From the NCBI RefSeq assembly GCF_017310505.1, contig NZ_CP065957.1, positions 434,001 through 498,000 on the forward strand: 64,000 nucleotides of DNA, written 5' to 3'. The position numbers and the translations under genes were made by a program. Of this stretch, positions 46,594-54,913 are shown in pieces. Origin of the DNA: Methylacidiphilum caldifontis (lineage in GTDB: Bacteria; Verrucomicrobiota; Verrucomicrobiia; Methylacidiphilales; Methylacidiphilaceae). How positions within the stretch are numbered: the stretch's first letter is position 1; every line of letters starts with the position of its first letter. The notes below the pieces were generated by a model. It was not told the origin of the DNA. It saw nothing but the letters and a program-made list of their open reading frames with translations, and did not search any database.

Positions 46594-47358
46594 TTAAGGA
46601 GCGATGTTTTTCTTAAGACTATTCGTAGCTATAGGTTTTAGTCGTCCCTTGAATTGTCTTTTCCGTAGCCAGATCATTCCAAGCAGGTCAACAGTCGCTT
46701 GAATCGCTCTTTTCCATGAAATGACCTTGCTTTTTCCTGCCCTTCTTGGGCGATGGTTAACTGGGCATTCTCCCACTTTAAAGCCCATCGCTAGTGCCAG
46801 GGCGGGAATAAACCGATGCATGCCATTCCATCCAGGAAGTCTCCGGGCTACCTCTGCCGTCATAATTTTTAATGAACAGCCTGTATCCCGGGTGTTATCA
46901 GCCAAAAGTACCGAACGAATAGCATTAGCAATCCGGGAAGAAATTTTCCGAAACCAACTGTCTTTCCTGTTCTTGCGCAACCCCGTGATCAGATCCAACC
47001 CCTCGGCTTTCAATTGGGAATACAATTTTTTTAGATCTCTCGGGTCATTTTGCAGGTCCGCATCCATAAAAGCCACATACCGGCCTGAAGCTTGACTAAT
47101 CCCAAAATACATGGCTGCGCTCTGGCCGCTTCTTTCTGTCAAATCTAACCAGACTATCGGGAATCTTGGGGTGGAAGCCGGCCGCTCGTAACTGTCTGTA
47201 CTGCCGTCATTAACCATAACGATTTCTACATGAAGTCCCAAGGACTCAAGTGCATGGTCCAATTCGGTCAGTAAAGCGGGAATATTTTCGGCTTCATTAT
47301 GGAAAGGAATAATAAGGGAAAGATCCACCGGTTCGGTTCTCTCGTTAATCACAGTCAT
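46594..47358 (-). CDS. Glycosyltransferase family 2, dolichyl-phosphate mannose synthase-like
   Basis: GT-A fold transferase. LSLIIPFHNEAENIPALLTEL opens the nucleotide-sugar domain, VNDGSTD and AFMDADLQNDP (DxD-type metal site) follow, and RDTGCSLKIM and HRFIPALALAMGFKVGECPV correspond to the conserved DPM1/ArnC core. 254 aa with a basic C-terminus and no membrane helices, so it is a soluble DPM1-like enzyme that would load a sugar on polyprenyl phosphate. Interesting in view of uppP downstream. Confidence 0.88.
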   Translation of the reverse strand: MTVINERTEPVDLSLIIPFHNEAENIPALLTELDHALESLGLHVEIVMVNDGSTDSYERPASTPRFPIVWLDLTERSGQSAAMYFGISQASGRYVAFMDADLQNDPRDLKKLYSQLKAEGLDLITGLRKNRKDSWFRKISSRIANAIRSVLLADNTRDTGCSLKIMTAEVARRLPGWNGMHRFIPALALAMGFKVGECPVNHRPRRAGKSKVISWKRAIQATVDLLGMIWLRKRQFKGRLKPIATNSLKKNIAP

Positions 47359-47431
47359 TATTTAACTCTATAAATTGGCAATTTTCTATTTTAAAATTTA
47401 GAGAATTTAGCTCCTTTCCTAAATAACCGAA

Positions 47432-48562
47432 TCAACCCTTAGCAATAGTATTTGGGTTGAAATCTTCAGCATATCTTTTCATCTTAACAACAAGTCTTTC
47501 TAAGACTTTAGCCTTATGTTCAGTGGTAAGGCTGGCCGAAATGAGTTTTTTGTGCGTCTCATAGGCCTGCTGAAATGCCCACAACCAAAAATTCAATCCT
47601 AAACCTTGGGCTTGTTCCAGGTTATGACCAAAAACCCATGGGTTTATCCTTTCTCCCGATTTCTTTTTGGGATAAACAAACTCGGCTTCTTCAGTTATGT
47701 TTAACTTCAAGTACTTCCCCTTTCCCTGAAATTGGAGCAACCCCTTTTTGATTAAAATTAAACCCAGACAAGCCCAAAATATTCTTTGGGATAAGGAAAG
47801 AATAATCCCTATTTCCGACCCTCCTTCTTGCAATAAACTGCGCAATTCCACAAATGCCAGATCGAATTTTGCACCCATTACAAGATCACAAAACCTCCAG
47901 ATAACCGTTTCTCTTCTTCCACAAAAAAGGTCGGTTAAAGCCTTTTCTTCGATTCTGCCCTTTGCACCAAGATAGAGGGAGAGTTTTTCGATTTCCATAT
48001 CGAGCAAGGAACGCTGGGATCCTGATTCGATCAAAAGTTGTAGCGCAACGTTTAGATCTGCTTCAATTCCATTTTCTTCAAGTTTTTCCATCACCTCCAT
48101 AACCGAGGAGGAATCTAGAGGATCGAGTTTAGTTGTCAGTTCAACCTTAAAGAGCGATTTAAGCTCCTGGAAGAGCTTTTTCCTTTTGTCTATCGACTCA
48201 GCAAGGATAACAACAATGAGATTTTCAGGGGGATTTTCTTTAAGGATTCTTAGAATTTCTTCAACCCCCTGCTCTATTTTTTTCTCTCCCAAGCCACCGG
48301 CAGCTAAAAACCGAGCATTTTTCCAAAAGATAAGCTTGAGTTCATCAAAGAGTGGAGGAGTTAAAATTTCTTCTTTGAGCTGTCCAAGCACAGCTATCGA
48401 GTCCGATGTGCTTTCTTTATTATCATCAAGGCTCACCAGCTCTATGCTAGGATTTTCTTTCTTGCACTGCTCAATGAAAGCTAAAGCTTTCCTCTGGGCT
48501 TCATAAAAATCTTCACCCCCAAAAATAAAAACACGATTTTTTTTGTTCTCTTTACCTTTCAT
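47432..48562 (-). CDS. holA: DNA polymerase III delta subunit
   Basis: Clamp-loader subunit that opens the beta sliding clamp. RVFIFGGEDFYEAQRKALAFI matches the N-terminal AAA+-like fold start (lYGeexyL), PPLFDELKLIFWKNARF the helper strand, and LLIESGSQRSLLDMEIEKLSLYL the signature region of delta subunits. The start at 48562 (ATG, 376 aa) removes an unlikely 27-residue extension that would overlap the divergent HIT gene. Only 26 bp separate the two start codons, so each promoter must reach into the other gene. Confidence 0.85.
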   Translation of the reverse strand: MKGKENKKNRVFIFGGEDFYEAQRKALAFIEQCKKENPSIELVSLDDNKESTSDSIAVLGQLKEEILTPPLFDELKLIFWKNARFLAAGGLGEKKIEQGVEEILRILKENPPENLIVVILAESIDKRKKLFQELKSLFKVELTTKLDPLDSSSVMEVMEKLEENGIEADLNVALQLLIESGSQRSLLDMEIEKLSLYLGAKGRIEEKALTDLFCGRRETVIWRFCDLVMGAKFDLAFVELRSLLQEGGSEIGIILSLSQRIFWACLGLILIKKGLLQFQGKGKYLKLNITEEAEFVYPKKKSGERINPWVFGHNLEQAQGLGLNFWLWAFQQAYETHKKLISASLTTEHKAKVLERLVVKMKRYAEDFNPNTIAKG

Positions 48563-48588
48563 CGATTCATGAATAAAATGAAAATGCC

Positions 48589-49083
48589 ATGGAACATCTT
48601 TGGGCACCTTGGAGAAAAGCCTATTTTGAAAAAGAAGAAACAACAGCTCATCTCTTTGAAATCATCGCTCAGAGTCAGGAGGATGAAAAGAATTTTGTTT
48701 TAACTCGAGGTAAAGTATCTTTTTCTCTTCTTAACCGTTATCCCTACAATACAGCTCATTGTATGGTTGTCCCCTATAGGATAATTAAAAGTATCACGGA
48801 GTTAACCGAAACCGAAATGTTAGAATGCTTTCATACCCTTAACAGGCTTTGCAAAAGCATTCAAAGGCTTTTTTCTCCCCATGGTTTCAACGTAGGATTA
48901 AATATTGGAGCTGCAGCAGGTGCAGGAATCGAAAGCCACCTCCACTGGCATCTAGTCCCCCGTTGGAGAAATGATACCAATTTCATTACAACCATTGGTC
49001 ATACACGAGTTCACCCCGACGATCTGCCTACGGTTTATAAACTGCTCATCGAAGATCTTGCACGGGAAGAAGAAGATGTGTAA
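48589..49083 (+). CDS. HIT-family hydrolase/phosphorylase (AP4A-type)
   Basis: Nucleotide-binding HIT protein. MEHLWAPWRKAYFE is the usual start of the AP4A phosphorylase-like HIT group; NRYPYNTAHCMVVPYR is the substrate strand, and SHLHWHLVPRW carries the histidine triad (H-x-H-x-H) with the catalytic middle His. 164 aa. Likely hydrolyses or phosphorolyses dinucleoside polyphosphates. Divergent from holA, upstream of hisG. Confidence 0.9.
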   Translation: MEHLWAPWRKAYFEKEETTAHLFEIIAQSQEDEKNFVLTRGKVSFSLLNRYPYNTAHCMVVPYRIIKSITELTETEMLECFHTLNRLCKSIQRLFSPHGFNVGLNIGAAAGAGIESHLHWHLVPRWRNDTNFITTIGHTRVHPDDLPTVYKLLIEDLAREEEDV

Positions 49084-49207
49084 CCAAGTTAAAATTCAAT
49101 CCTTTTTCCCTAAACTTAACCTTCTTTTGTTTTTTCTCATTGCTCCAAAAATTAAACAAAAATATCTTTACAAAACTTAAAGATTGAATAGAGTGATGGT
49201 CTTTCCC

Positions 49208-50086
49208 ATGAGTGGTTTGAAATTAAGGATCGGAATCCCCAAAGGAAGTTTAGAAGATGCGACGATAGAGCTTTTTGAAAAGGCTGGTTACATCGTTGCA
49301 CGGAGTAGTCGTGCTTACAGGCCAGCCATAGACGATGATGAACTGGAGGTCAGGCTTGTCAGACCTCAAGAAATTGCCCGCTATGTTGAACAAGGGTTTT
49401 TGGATTGCGGTGTTACAGGCAAAGATTGGATCTTAGAAAACGATGCCGACGTACATGTCATTTGTGAATTAAAATACAACAAGTCCACCTCCCTTCCTGT
49501 TAAATGGGTACTGGCTGTACATGAAAACTCGCCCATCTACAAGCCTTCTGATCTACAGGGTAAATGGATAGCTACGGAGGCAGTCAACATGGTTAAACAA
49601 TATCTAAAGAAACTGGGCATAGAAGCTCACGTCGAATTTTCCTGGGGGGCTACAGAAGTAAAAGTACCTGAACTTGTCGATGCCATTGTGGATATAACTG
49701 AGACAGGCTCTTCATTAAGAGCAAATCATTTGCGGGTCATTGATGTCATCTTGGAAAGTTTCCCTCAATTTATCTGTTCACATAAAATATGGGAAGAACC
49801 TGAAAAAAGAAAAAAACTTTCCTCTATGGCTCTACTTTTACAATCAGCTTTGAATGCCAGGAACAAGGTTGGGCTAAAGATGAACGTGCCCAAAGAAAAA
49901 TTAACTGATATTCTAAAAATTTTACCCTCACTCCGTAACCCTACTGTTTCCCCTTTAGCGGATGGACAATGGGTGGCGGTGGAAACAATTCTAGATGAAA
50001 GTCAGGTTAGAGATCTTGCTCCGCAATTAAAAGAAATGGGAGCGGAGGGGATTATTGAATATTCTTTAAACAAAATCATCTATTAA
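49208..50086 (+). CDS. hisG: ATP phosphoribosyltransferase, long form
   Basis: First step of histidine synthesis, joining PRPP and [25 protein letters not shown] is the N-terminal signature, [10 protein letters not shown] the ATP/PRPP contact, and [19 protein letters not shown] the phosphoribosyl-binding loop. A C-terminal regulatory domain is present ([21 protein letters not shown]), so it is the long hexameric form that His feedback-inhibits. In-frame TTG (49184) and ATG (49196) lie upstream; the start at 49208 fits the family best but is unsure. Confidence 0.93.
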   Translation: MSGLKLRIGIPKGSLEDATIELFEKAGYIVARSSRAYRPAIDDDELEVRLVRPQEIARYVEQGFLDCGVTGKDWILENDADVHVICELKYNKSTSLPVKWVLAVHENSPIYKPSDLQGKWIATEAVNMVKQYLKKLGIEAHVEFSWGATEVKVPELVDAIVDITETGSSLRANHLRVIDVILESFPQFICSHKIWEEPEKRKKLSSMALLLQSALNARNKVGLKMNVPKEKLTDILKILPSLRNPTVSPLADGQWVAVETILDESQVRDLAPQLKEMGAEGIIEYSLNKIIY

Positions 50087-50099
50087 GAGTTTATAGGAC

Positions 50100-50204
50100 A
50101 TGGGATCATTAAAAAAACGCCGCAAGGCAAAAATGAACAAGCATAAGCGCCGCAAACGAAGGCGTGAAAACAGACATAAAAAAAGATTAAGGTATAAGGC
50201 ATAA
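50100..50204 (+). CDS. Tiny basic AURKAIP1/COX24-domain ribosomal protein
   Basis: A 34-aa open frame, MGSLKKRRKAKMNKHKRRKR then REN RHKKRLRYKA, with more than half Lys/Arg. The order KKRRKxKMNKHKxRKRRRxxRHKxK matches the small COX24/AURKAIP1-type proteins annotated in Verrucomicrobia and related phyla, thought to belong to the small ribosomal subunit (mS38-like). It starts 13 bp after hisG. Below most gene-length cut-offs, but the composition is too specific to be chance. Confidence 0.82.
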   Translation: MGSLKKRRKAKMNKHKRRKRRRENRHKKRLRYKA

Positions 50205-51149
50205 ATAAGTATTCCTTTCAAGTTCAGGATATTTATAGCCGATAGTTTTAACTAAGGCCTCATCCGCCCCTACCGATCATTTGCGCAGGAACAAGCAACC
50301 GGCCGATTCCAGTTGTCGTGTTTGTATCTAAAAAGAATCACGGCTGCCCCTATGCTTTTAAGGGCTTCCTACACAAGGTGTTCTTGAGGTAACTTTTGAG
50401 CAACACCGACCATGGTTGCGTACAGAAAAGGTGTCCTAATAATCCAGATAGTTTGCATCTCAATCATTGCAGAAGATTTCATTCCCACCGTTGAGTCAGC
50501 CCTGGAATGCAACAGGGATATCGTCTACATGAAACAGAAAGCAAAACATGCCCACACAGGCTGCTTCAGAGAGGTCAAATAAAATACATACAGCCAGTGC
50601 CTGATTGCGGCCATCACCATAAACCTAAGGGATAAAACCGGGAACAACCTAGATAGAGCTTTCGAGCACAGCTAGCTTTTTTTACACAATTAATGTGTGC
50701 CTATTGCCCTCTGATCAAGCATTGGTTTCATCGCAACGATACAATATTTGCATCCAGGAATGTTATGATTCCGGTATGTGATTTGTTTAAGTAGAGCTCA
50801 AAGCCTAGCGGAATCACAGAAACCTGATCCACAGAGGATTTTCCAAGGTCTCTTATGGAAAAAGTCTAAATTCAGCGTTCCATAGCTAAAAGCCAAGCGG
50901 CTTTAGCGGACCTTAACCTTTACTAAAGGGATAGGGATGGTTAACAGATCTCAATCCTTTTTTCCATTGAAAGTATCGCTATGATTTTTCCCAAAAGCAT
51001 TGTTTTAATCTTTGGTCAAATCATGGAAATTCCCTTTAAGGATTAAAGGGGTCTAAATTATAAAAAGAGCAGTGAGTGGGCTACCAGTATCCATTCATAT
51101 CAAAATATTTCTGGACAGCTCATATCTGAGAGAAATATAATTATGGATT
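50205..51149. other. 945-bp gap with no intact gene
   Basis: No recognisable gene or RNA in either strand. The middle (about 50411-50675) is less AT-rich and has long stop-poor frames on both strands, e.g. plus-strand VAYRKGVLIIQIVCISIIAE running to a TAA and continuing in frame, and minus-strand hydrophobic stretches such as VMAAIRHWLYVFYLTSLKQP. None has a credible start and end. It looks like the corpse of a gene; the downstream part (50680-51140) is ordinary intergenic DNA leading to the dacA-like promoter. Confidence 0.4.
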
Positions 51150-52088
51150 ATGATTGTCTTGAGTTCTTTTTCTTTCCAATCGTCCTTACGAAAACATTTC
51201 AACCGTTTTCCCTTATTTATTTTAATAACTTCACTTTTTACAATTTTATTCTTTGCTCAACCAGCAAACCTTTTGGCAAGGAGTCGACATCATGGTAGCC
51301 ATGCGAACTTTAGTAACCTGAGTTACGAGCAAGTCTCCTCTCTTGTTCAAGCCAGTGGTGTCTTTTTGTATGACGCCACAACCCATAAAGTCCTATTTGC
51401 CAAAAACGATGATGTTCCCTATGCCCCTGCCAGTACGACCAAACTCATGACCGCCCTGCTCGTTTACGAAAAAACCGGTTTTAAAGGTGAGGTTAGGATC
51501 AAAAGAGAAGATACACTGATCCAACCTTCGCATGTTCCCTTGATTGCAGGAGAAGTCGTTTCGATTTACCAGCTTGTCGAAGAACTTTTAATTGGATCTT
51601 GCAACGATGCCGCTTTAGCTCTAGCTCGGGCTTGCAGTGGTTCGGTGGAAAAGTTTGTTGAAGAGATGAATCACAAAGCACAGTTGCTTGGCTGCTCAAA
51701 CACCCATTTTGTTAATCCTCATGGACTTTTTGAGCCTGGACAATATACGACTGCGCGTGATCTCATGCGCATATTTCAAGCAGCTATAAGAATTCCGGCC
51801 ATTAGTCAAATTTGTCAAACACGCATGATCCATTTTCAAAACGGCGGCATAAAGCGTGTGATGTATAACCACAACCGACTACTTGGTCGCTACTCGGGCA
51901 TGGGACCAGCCAAGACTGGATGGACAAGAATTTCCCAGCATACCTATGCCGCAGCTTGCGAAAGAAACGGACATACTCTTTATCTGACCATACTCCATAG
52001 TCCAGATAAATGGTATGACGCACGCATTCTTTTCGATTATGGCTTTGCCCAGGTAAAACCGCAGTATACTGTTGAAGAAAAATTTTAA
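51150..52088 (+). CDS. D-alanyl-D-alanine carboxypeptidase (PBP5/6-type)
   Basis: Trims the terminal D-Ala of peptidoglycan stems in the periplasm. N-terminal signal segment (about residues 20-43), then the three penicillin-binding motifs: S95-TTK98 in APASTTKLM, SCN in IGSCNDAALALA, and KTG in PAKTGWTRIS. The C-terminal regulatory domain of classical PBP5 is missing, so at 312 aa it is a short form; attachment would rely on the N-terminal segment. Its neighbour is uppP, another peptidoglycan gene. Confidence 0.92.
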   Translation: MIVLSSFSFQSSLRKHFNRFPLFILITSLFTILFFAQPANLLARSRHHGSHANFSNLSYEQVSSLVQASGVFLYDATTHKVLFAKNDDVPYAPASTTKLMTALLVYEKTGFKGEVRIKREDTLIQPSHVPLIAGEVVSIYQLVEELLIGSCNDAALALARACSGSVEKFVEEMNHKAQLLGCSNTHFVNPHGLFEPGQYTTARDLMRIFQAAIRIPAISQICQTRMIHFQNGGIKRVMYNHNRLLGRYSGMGPAKTGWTRISQHTYAAACERNGHTLYLTILHSPDKWYDARILFDYGFAQVKPQYTVEEKF

Positions 52089-52133
52089 AAACTTATAAAA
52101 AGCCAGTACTCTTTTCTTTTCTAACTATTCCTC

Positions 52134-52940
52134 ATGAATGAGCTGTGGCAAGCGATCCTTTTAGGAATCATTGAAGGGGTAACTGAATTTCTTCCTATTT
52201 CGAGTACAGGACATCTTCTGGTTGCTGAACATTGGCTAGGAGAAAAGTCTGAAACTTTTAACATATTTATTCAACTGGGTGCCGTTTTAGCCGTATGTCT
52301 AATCTATAAACAAAGGGTATCCAGTTTTCTCTTCTTATGGAAACACACGGATAAAATTCCCTATTTTCTTAAACTTTTCCTAGCTTTTACCATTACTTCC
52401 ATCCTTGGACTTGGGGTAAAAAAAATGGGTTGGGAGCTTCCTAAGGACCTTGGACCGGTTATCATAGCTATATTCGGAGGAGCCTTTTGGATCTATTTTG
52501 CAGAAAAAGCAACCGTCCATAGGCAATCCTTTGCAGAAGAAATCAGCTGGTTAACAGCGATTTGTGTGGGAGTAAGTCAAGTTGTAGCCGGAATTTTGCC
52601 CGGATTTTCAAGGTCAGCAGCGACAATCCTCATGGCGGTACTTCTTGGTGTTTCTCGACCTGCTGCCACCGAGTTTGCTTTTCTTCTAGGGATACCGACA
52701 ATGTTCGCGGCTAGCCTTTTTTCATGGATCGAAGAGACCCATTTTTTAAAAACACCTTCGATTGACTCCCCTTTGACACTGGCTATCGGTTTTTTCATAT
52801 CCGCAATCGTGGCTTTTATCTCGGTAAAATGGCTTCTTTCTTTTATTCAAACCCATACCTTCATTCCTTTTGTTTGGTATAGGATAATACTTGGCTTTTT
52901 CCTGCTCGCTCTCCTTGCTTTTGGTTGGAAAGCTGTCTAG
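52134..52940 (+). CDS. uppP: Undecaprenyl-diphosphatase
   Basis: Integral membrane phosphatase recycling the lipid carrier of cell-wall synthesis. Both active-site blocks are intact: GIIEGVTEFLPISSTGHLLV at the N-terminus (E-x3-E plus SSTGHL) and GILPGFSRSAATIL (the PGxSRS motif). About eight membrane helices over 268 aa. Located 45 bp after the carboxypeptidase gene, suggesting a cell-wall pair. Confidence 0.95.
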   Translation: MNELWQAILLGIIEGVTEFLPISSTGHLLVAEHWLGEKSETFNIFIQLGAVLAVCLIYKQRVSSFLFLWKHTDKIPYFLKLFLAFTITSILGLGVKKMGWELPKDLGPVIIAIFGGAFWIYFAEKATVHRQSFAEEISWLTAICVGVSQVVAGILPGFSRSAATILMAVLLGVSRPAATEFAFLLGIPTMFAASLFSWIEETHFLKTPSIDSPLTLAIGFFISAIVAFISVKWLLSFIQTHTFIPFVWYRIILGFFLLALLAFGWKAV

Positions 52941-53005
52941 CCATTTTTCAAAGATAACAATTGTTTTTGGGTTCTTCTGATCTTATATCGCCCTACCCTT
53001 TTTTC

Positions 53006-54136
53006 ATGAGCAAGAAAAAAGGCACTACTTTTAGAGACGCTCGAGGCAATATTATCCCTTCAAGGGAAATGCTTTTTAAAGTAGACCGGATGATCAAAAA
53101 TCTTAACAGCCTTTCGGATCCCCAATCAATTCTCGATGGCTGTCCAGAAGCTCCAGGAATAGTCCTAGAAAAATCAACCGTTATACCCATAGATAGAGAA
53201 AGCAAAGAGTACAGGAAAATTGTTAAGGAATATGAGAAAATTAGACCCCAATTTCTTGCTGCTCTTGCTAATCATCCCGTAGGTAAACCACTCAGTCTTC
53301 TGGCCGTAGGCAAGGAAGGTTGGGAGATGATGAAAAAAGGCAAGGTGCCTAAACGAAATCTAGGGAGCTTCGTTGACGAGGATGGGATTCGGCGTAACGC
53401 TATCGCAATGTACAGCCTCAAAAGACTTAAACGGATAAAAACCCCACCCCATGAAAACAGCCAGGACACATACAACTGTCACCATATCATTCAAAAAAGT
53501 GTGAAAGCAACCCACCAGCGTTCACCAAACGACCCTGAAAACCTAGTCCTTGTTCAAACATTTAAAAGTCACAATAACCAATTTAATCCCCATCACTTTT
53601 GGCATGCTCTCTTTCTTCACCCTCAGATCAATGGAAATACGGGGATAGCCCAACCTTACTATGCCGTAAGACCCCTCTTTCCGATTTATCCACCCATTCA
53701 AAAACCGGTTCAATCCGTTGAACAACTACGCCAAGAACTTAAAAAACTTGACCCCAAGACTACCTTACCCCCTTCTTGGGAAAACAAGATTGTCGCTTTT
53801 TCACGTCTACTAGGAAATCAACCTTATCGTATTCCTTCCCCGTATAGGGGAACGATCAAAATTTATCAAAAAATATATTCAAAAGAAAACAGAGAGCATT
53901 CCAACAATATCCAGGCACGAGATACCGCTGCTCAAGCAGCTGGTTCATTTGCCCTTGAATGGTTGCCTCCAGGAGCTGTCATTAATGGGAAAAGACTGCC
54001 TTTCTCTCACAAACCAAAATTTAGATTGCCAATCATAGATAAAGAAAATAAAATACACAATGAGCAGGGTAATCGCTTACCCCTACTCGCTACAAAGAAT
54101 AAAGGAAGAAAAGAAGAACGCGCGATTTACCGCTAA
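53006..54136 (+). CDS. HNH nuclease, candidate intracellular toxin
   Basis: The 376-aa product (ATG at 53006; the in-frame TTG at 52961 adds an unlikely extension) has an HNH core: NCHHIIQKSV with H159-H160, PNDPENLVLV with N179, and KSHNNQFNPHHFWH with H189 and H196-H197. The HHI...N...H spacing is the GHH/HNH type seen in polymorphic toxins. The first 150 residues and the C-terminal 160 are unrecognised and lysine-rich; no signal peptide, Rhs repeat or secretion domain. It is followed after 12 bp by a SUKH/SMI1-type gene, whose family acts as immunity to nucleases. Confidence 0.68.
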   Translation: MSKKKGTTFRDARGNIIPSREMLFKVDRMIKNLNSLSDPQSILDGCPEAPGIVLEKSTVIPIDRESKEYRKIVKEYEKIRPQFLAALANHPVGKPLSLLAVGKEGWEMMKKGKVPKRNLGSFVDEDGIRRNAIAMYSLKRLKRIKTPPHENSQDTYNCHHIIQKSVKATHQRSPNDPENLVLVQTFKSHNNQFNPHHFWHALFLHPQINGNTGIAQPYYAVRPLFPIYPPIQKPVQSVEQLRQELKKLDPKTTLPPSWENKIVAFSRLLGNQPYRIPSPYRGTIKIYQKIYSKENREHSNNIQARDTAAQAAGSFALEWLPPGAVINGKRLPFSHKPKFRLPIIDKENKIHNEQGNRLPLLATKNKGRKEERAIYR

Positions 54137-54148
54137 ACAAAGGTGGTT

Positions 54149-54814
54149 ATGAAATACCTTGAATATCTAGAAATGGTCAATCAGGAAGAGATGGATGCAG
54201 GTTTTGAGCCCTTTCGAGGAAGACCAAAAGAAAAGGTTTTAGCCTACAGGGATCAGATAAAAGAAAAATATGGTATTGAAATACCTGAAGATTATCTTGA
54301 ATTTTTGAATATTGCTGATGGGCTTGCTCATAACGGGGTCGTTTTTTTTTCCACCGATCATGAAAAAGAAGAACTCCAAGCTATTCCTGGATTGATCTCT
54401 GAAAACCTCTCGATAGGCACCTTTGAGCAGAATAAAGATTATCTTATTTTAGGTTACTCCAATCTGTTCTGGTATGCTTACCACTTTCCTACTCAAAAAT
54501 ACCTGGCTTTAGACGAAGAAGATCTCCAAGAAGTTGTGGAATTTAAAGACTTCGATGACATGATGACCAGTGTATTGAAATATGAAGTATTAGAAATGAT
54601 CGATGAAGAAGAAGAGGAAGAGGAGCTGGTCGATGAAAATGAAGAAGAACAGGCCGAAGAGGAAATTTATTCTGAAGAAATCGTTTTAGAAGAGTGGGAG
54701 GAGGAAGAAGAAGAAGAAATGGAAGAGGGACCCAGAGAAACCAAAGCCAAGGAAAAAGAAGAGGAGGCAGAAAATAAAGAACAAAAGAAAAATGGTAACG
54801 AAAAGAAGAATTAA
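54149..54814 (+). CDS. SMI1/KNR4 (SUKH) family protein with acidic tail, candidate immunity protein
   Basis: ATG at 54149 is chosen over GTG 54143 because AAAGG lies five bases upstream. Residues about 30-140 are a SUKH/SMI1-KNR4 domain: IPEDYLEFLNIADGL with the typical ExYxxFLxxxNG strand/helix, FFSTDHEKEEL, and YLILGYSNLFWYAYHFPTQK near the middle. From about 150 onward the chain is almost only Glu/Asp and then Lys/Glu (a low-complexity tail of about 70 residues). SUKH proteins are common immunity partners of nuclease toxins; tight linkage to the HNH gene supports this. The tail may mimic nucleic acid. Confidence 0.72.
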   Translation: MKYLEYLEMVNQEEMDAGFEPFRGRPKEKVLAYRDQIKEKYGIEIPEDYLEFLNIADGLAHNGVVFFSTDHEKEELQAIPGLISENLSIGTFEQNKDYLILGYSNLFWYAYHFPTQKYLALDEEDLQEVVEFKDFDDMMTSVLKYEVLEMIDEEEEEEELVDENEEEQAEEEIYSEEIVLEEWEEEEEEEMEEGPRETKAKEKEEEAENKEQKKNGNEKKN

Positions 54815-54841
54815 GTTTTAATTCGTTTTTTTGAGTAAAGT

Positions 54842-54872
54842 AAAAAGGAAAAAAATTTCTACTCCTTTTTTT
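54842..54872. terminator. AT-rich bidirectional hairpin between SUKH gene and proA
   Basis: AAAAAGGA (54842-54849) pairs with TCCTTTTT (54863-54870) across a 13-base loop, with more T afterwards. It lies in the 99-bp gap between the converging genes and has an A-run and a T-run on either side, as bidirectional terminators do. Confidence 0.35.
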
Positions 54873-54913
54873 ATTATTTCAATCTTTATCAATTTCTTTT
54901 ACTTAAGGAAAGC

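Noticed and set aside
50205-51149. tmRNA, RNase P RNA or SRP RNA in the gap
   Set aside because: None of the conserved end or core sequences of these RNAs was seen.
53006-54814. Contact-dependent inhibition or Rhs toxin cluster
   Set aside because: No filamentous or Rhs repeats, no signal peptide and no secretion gene near the pair.
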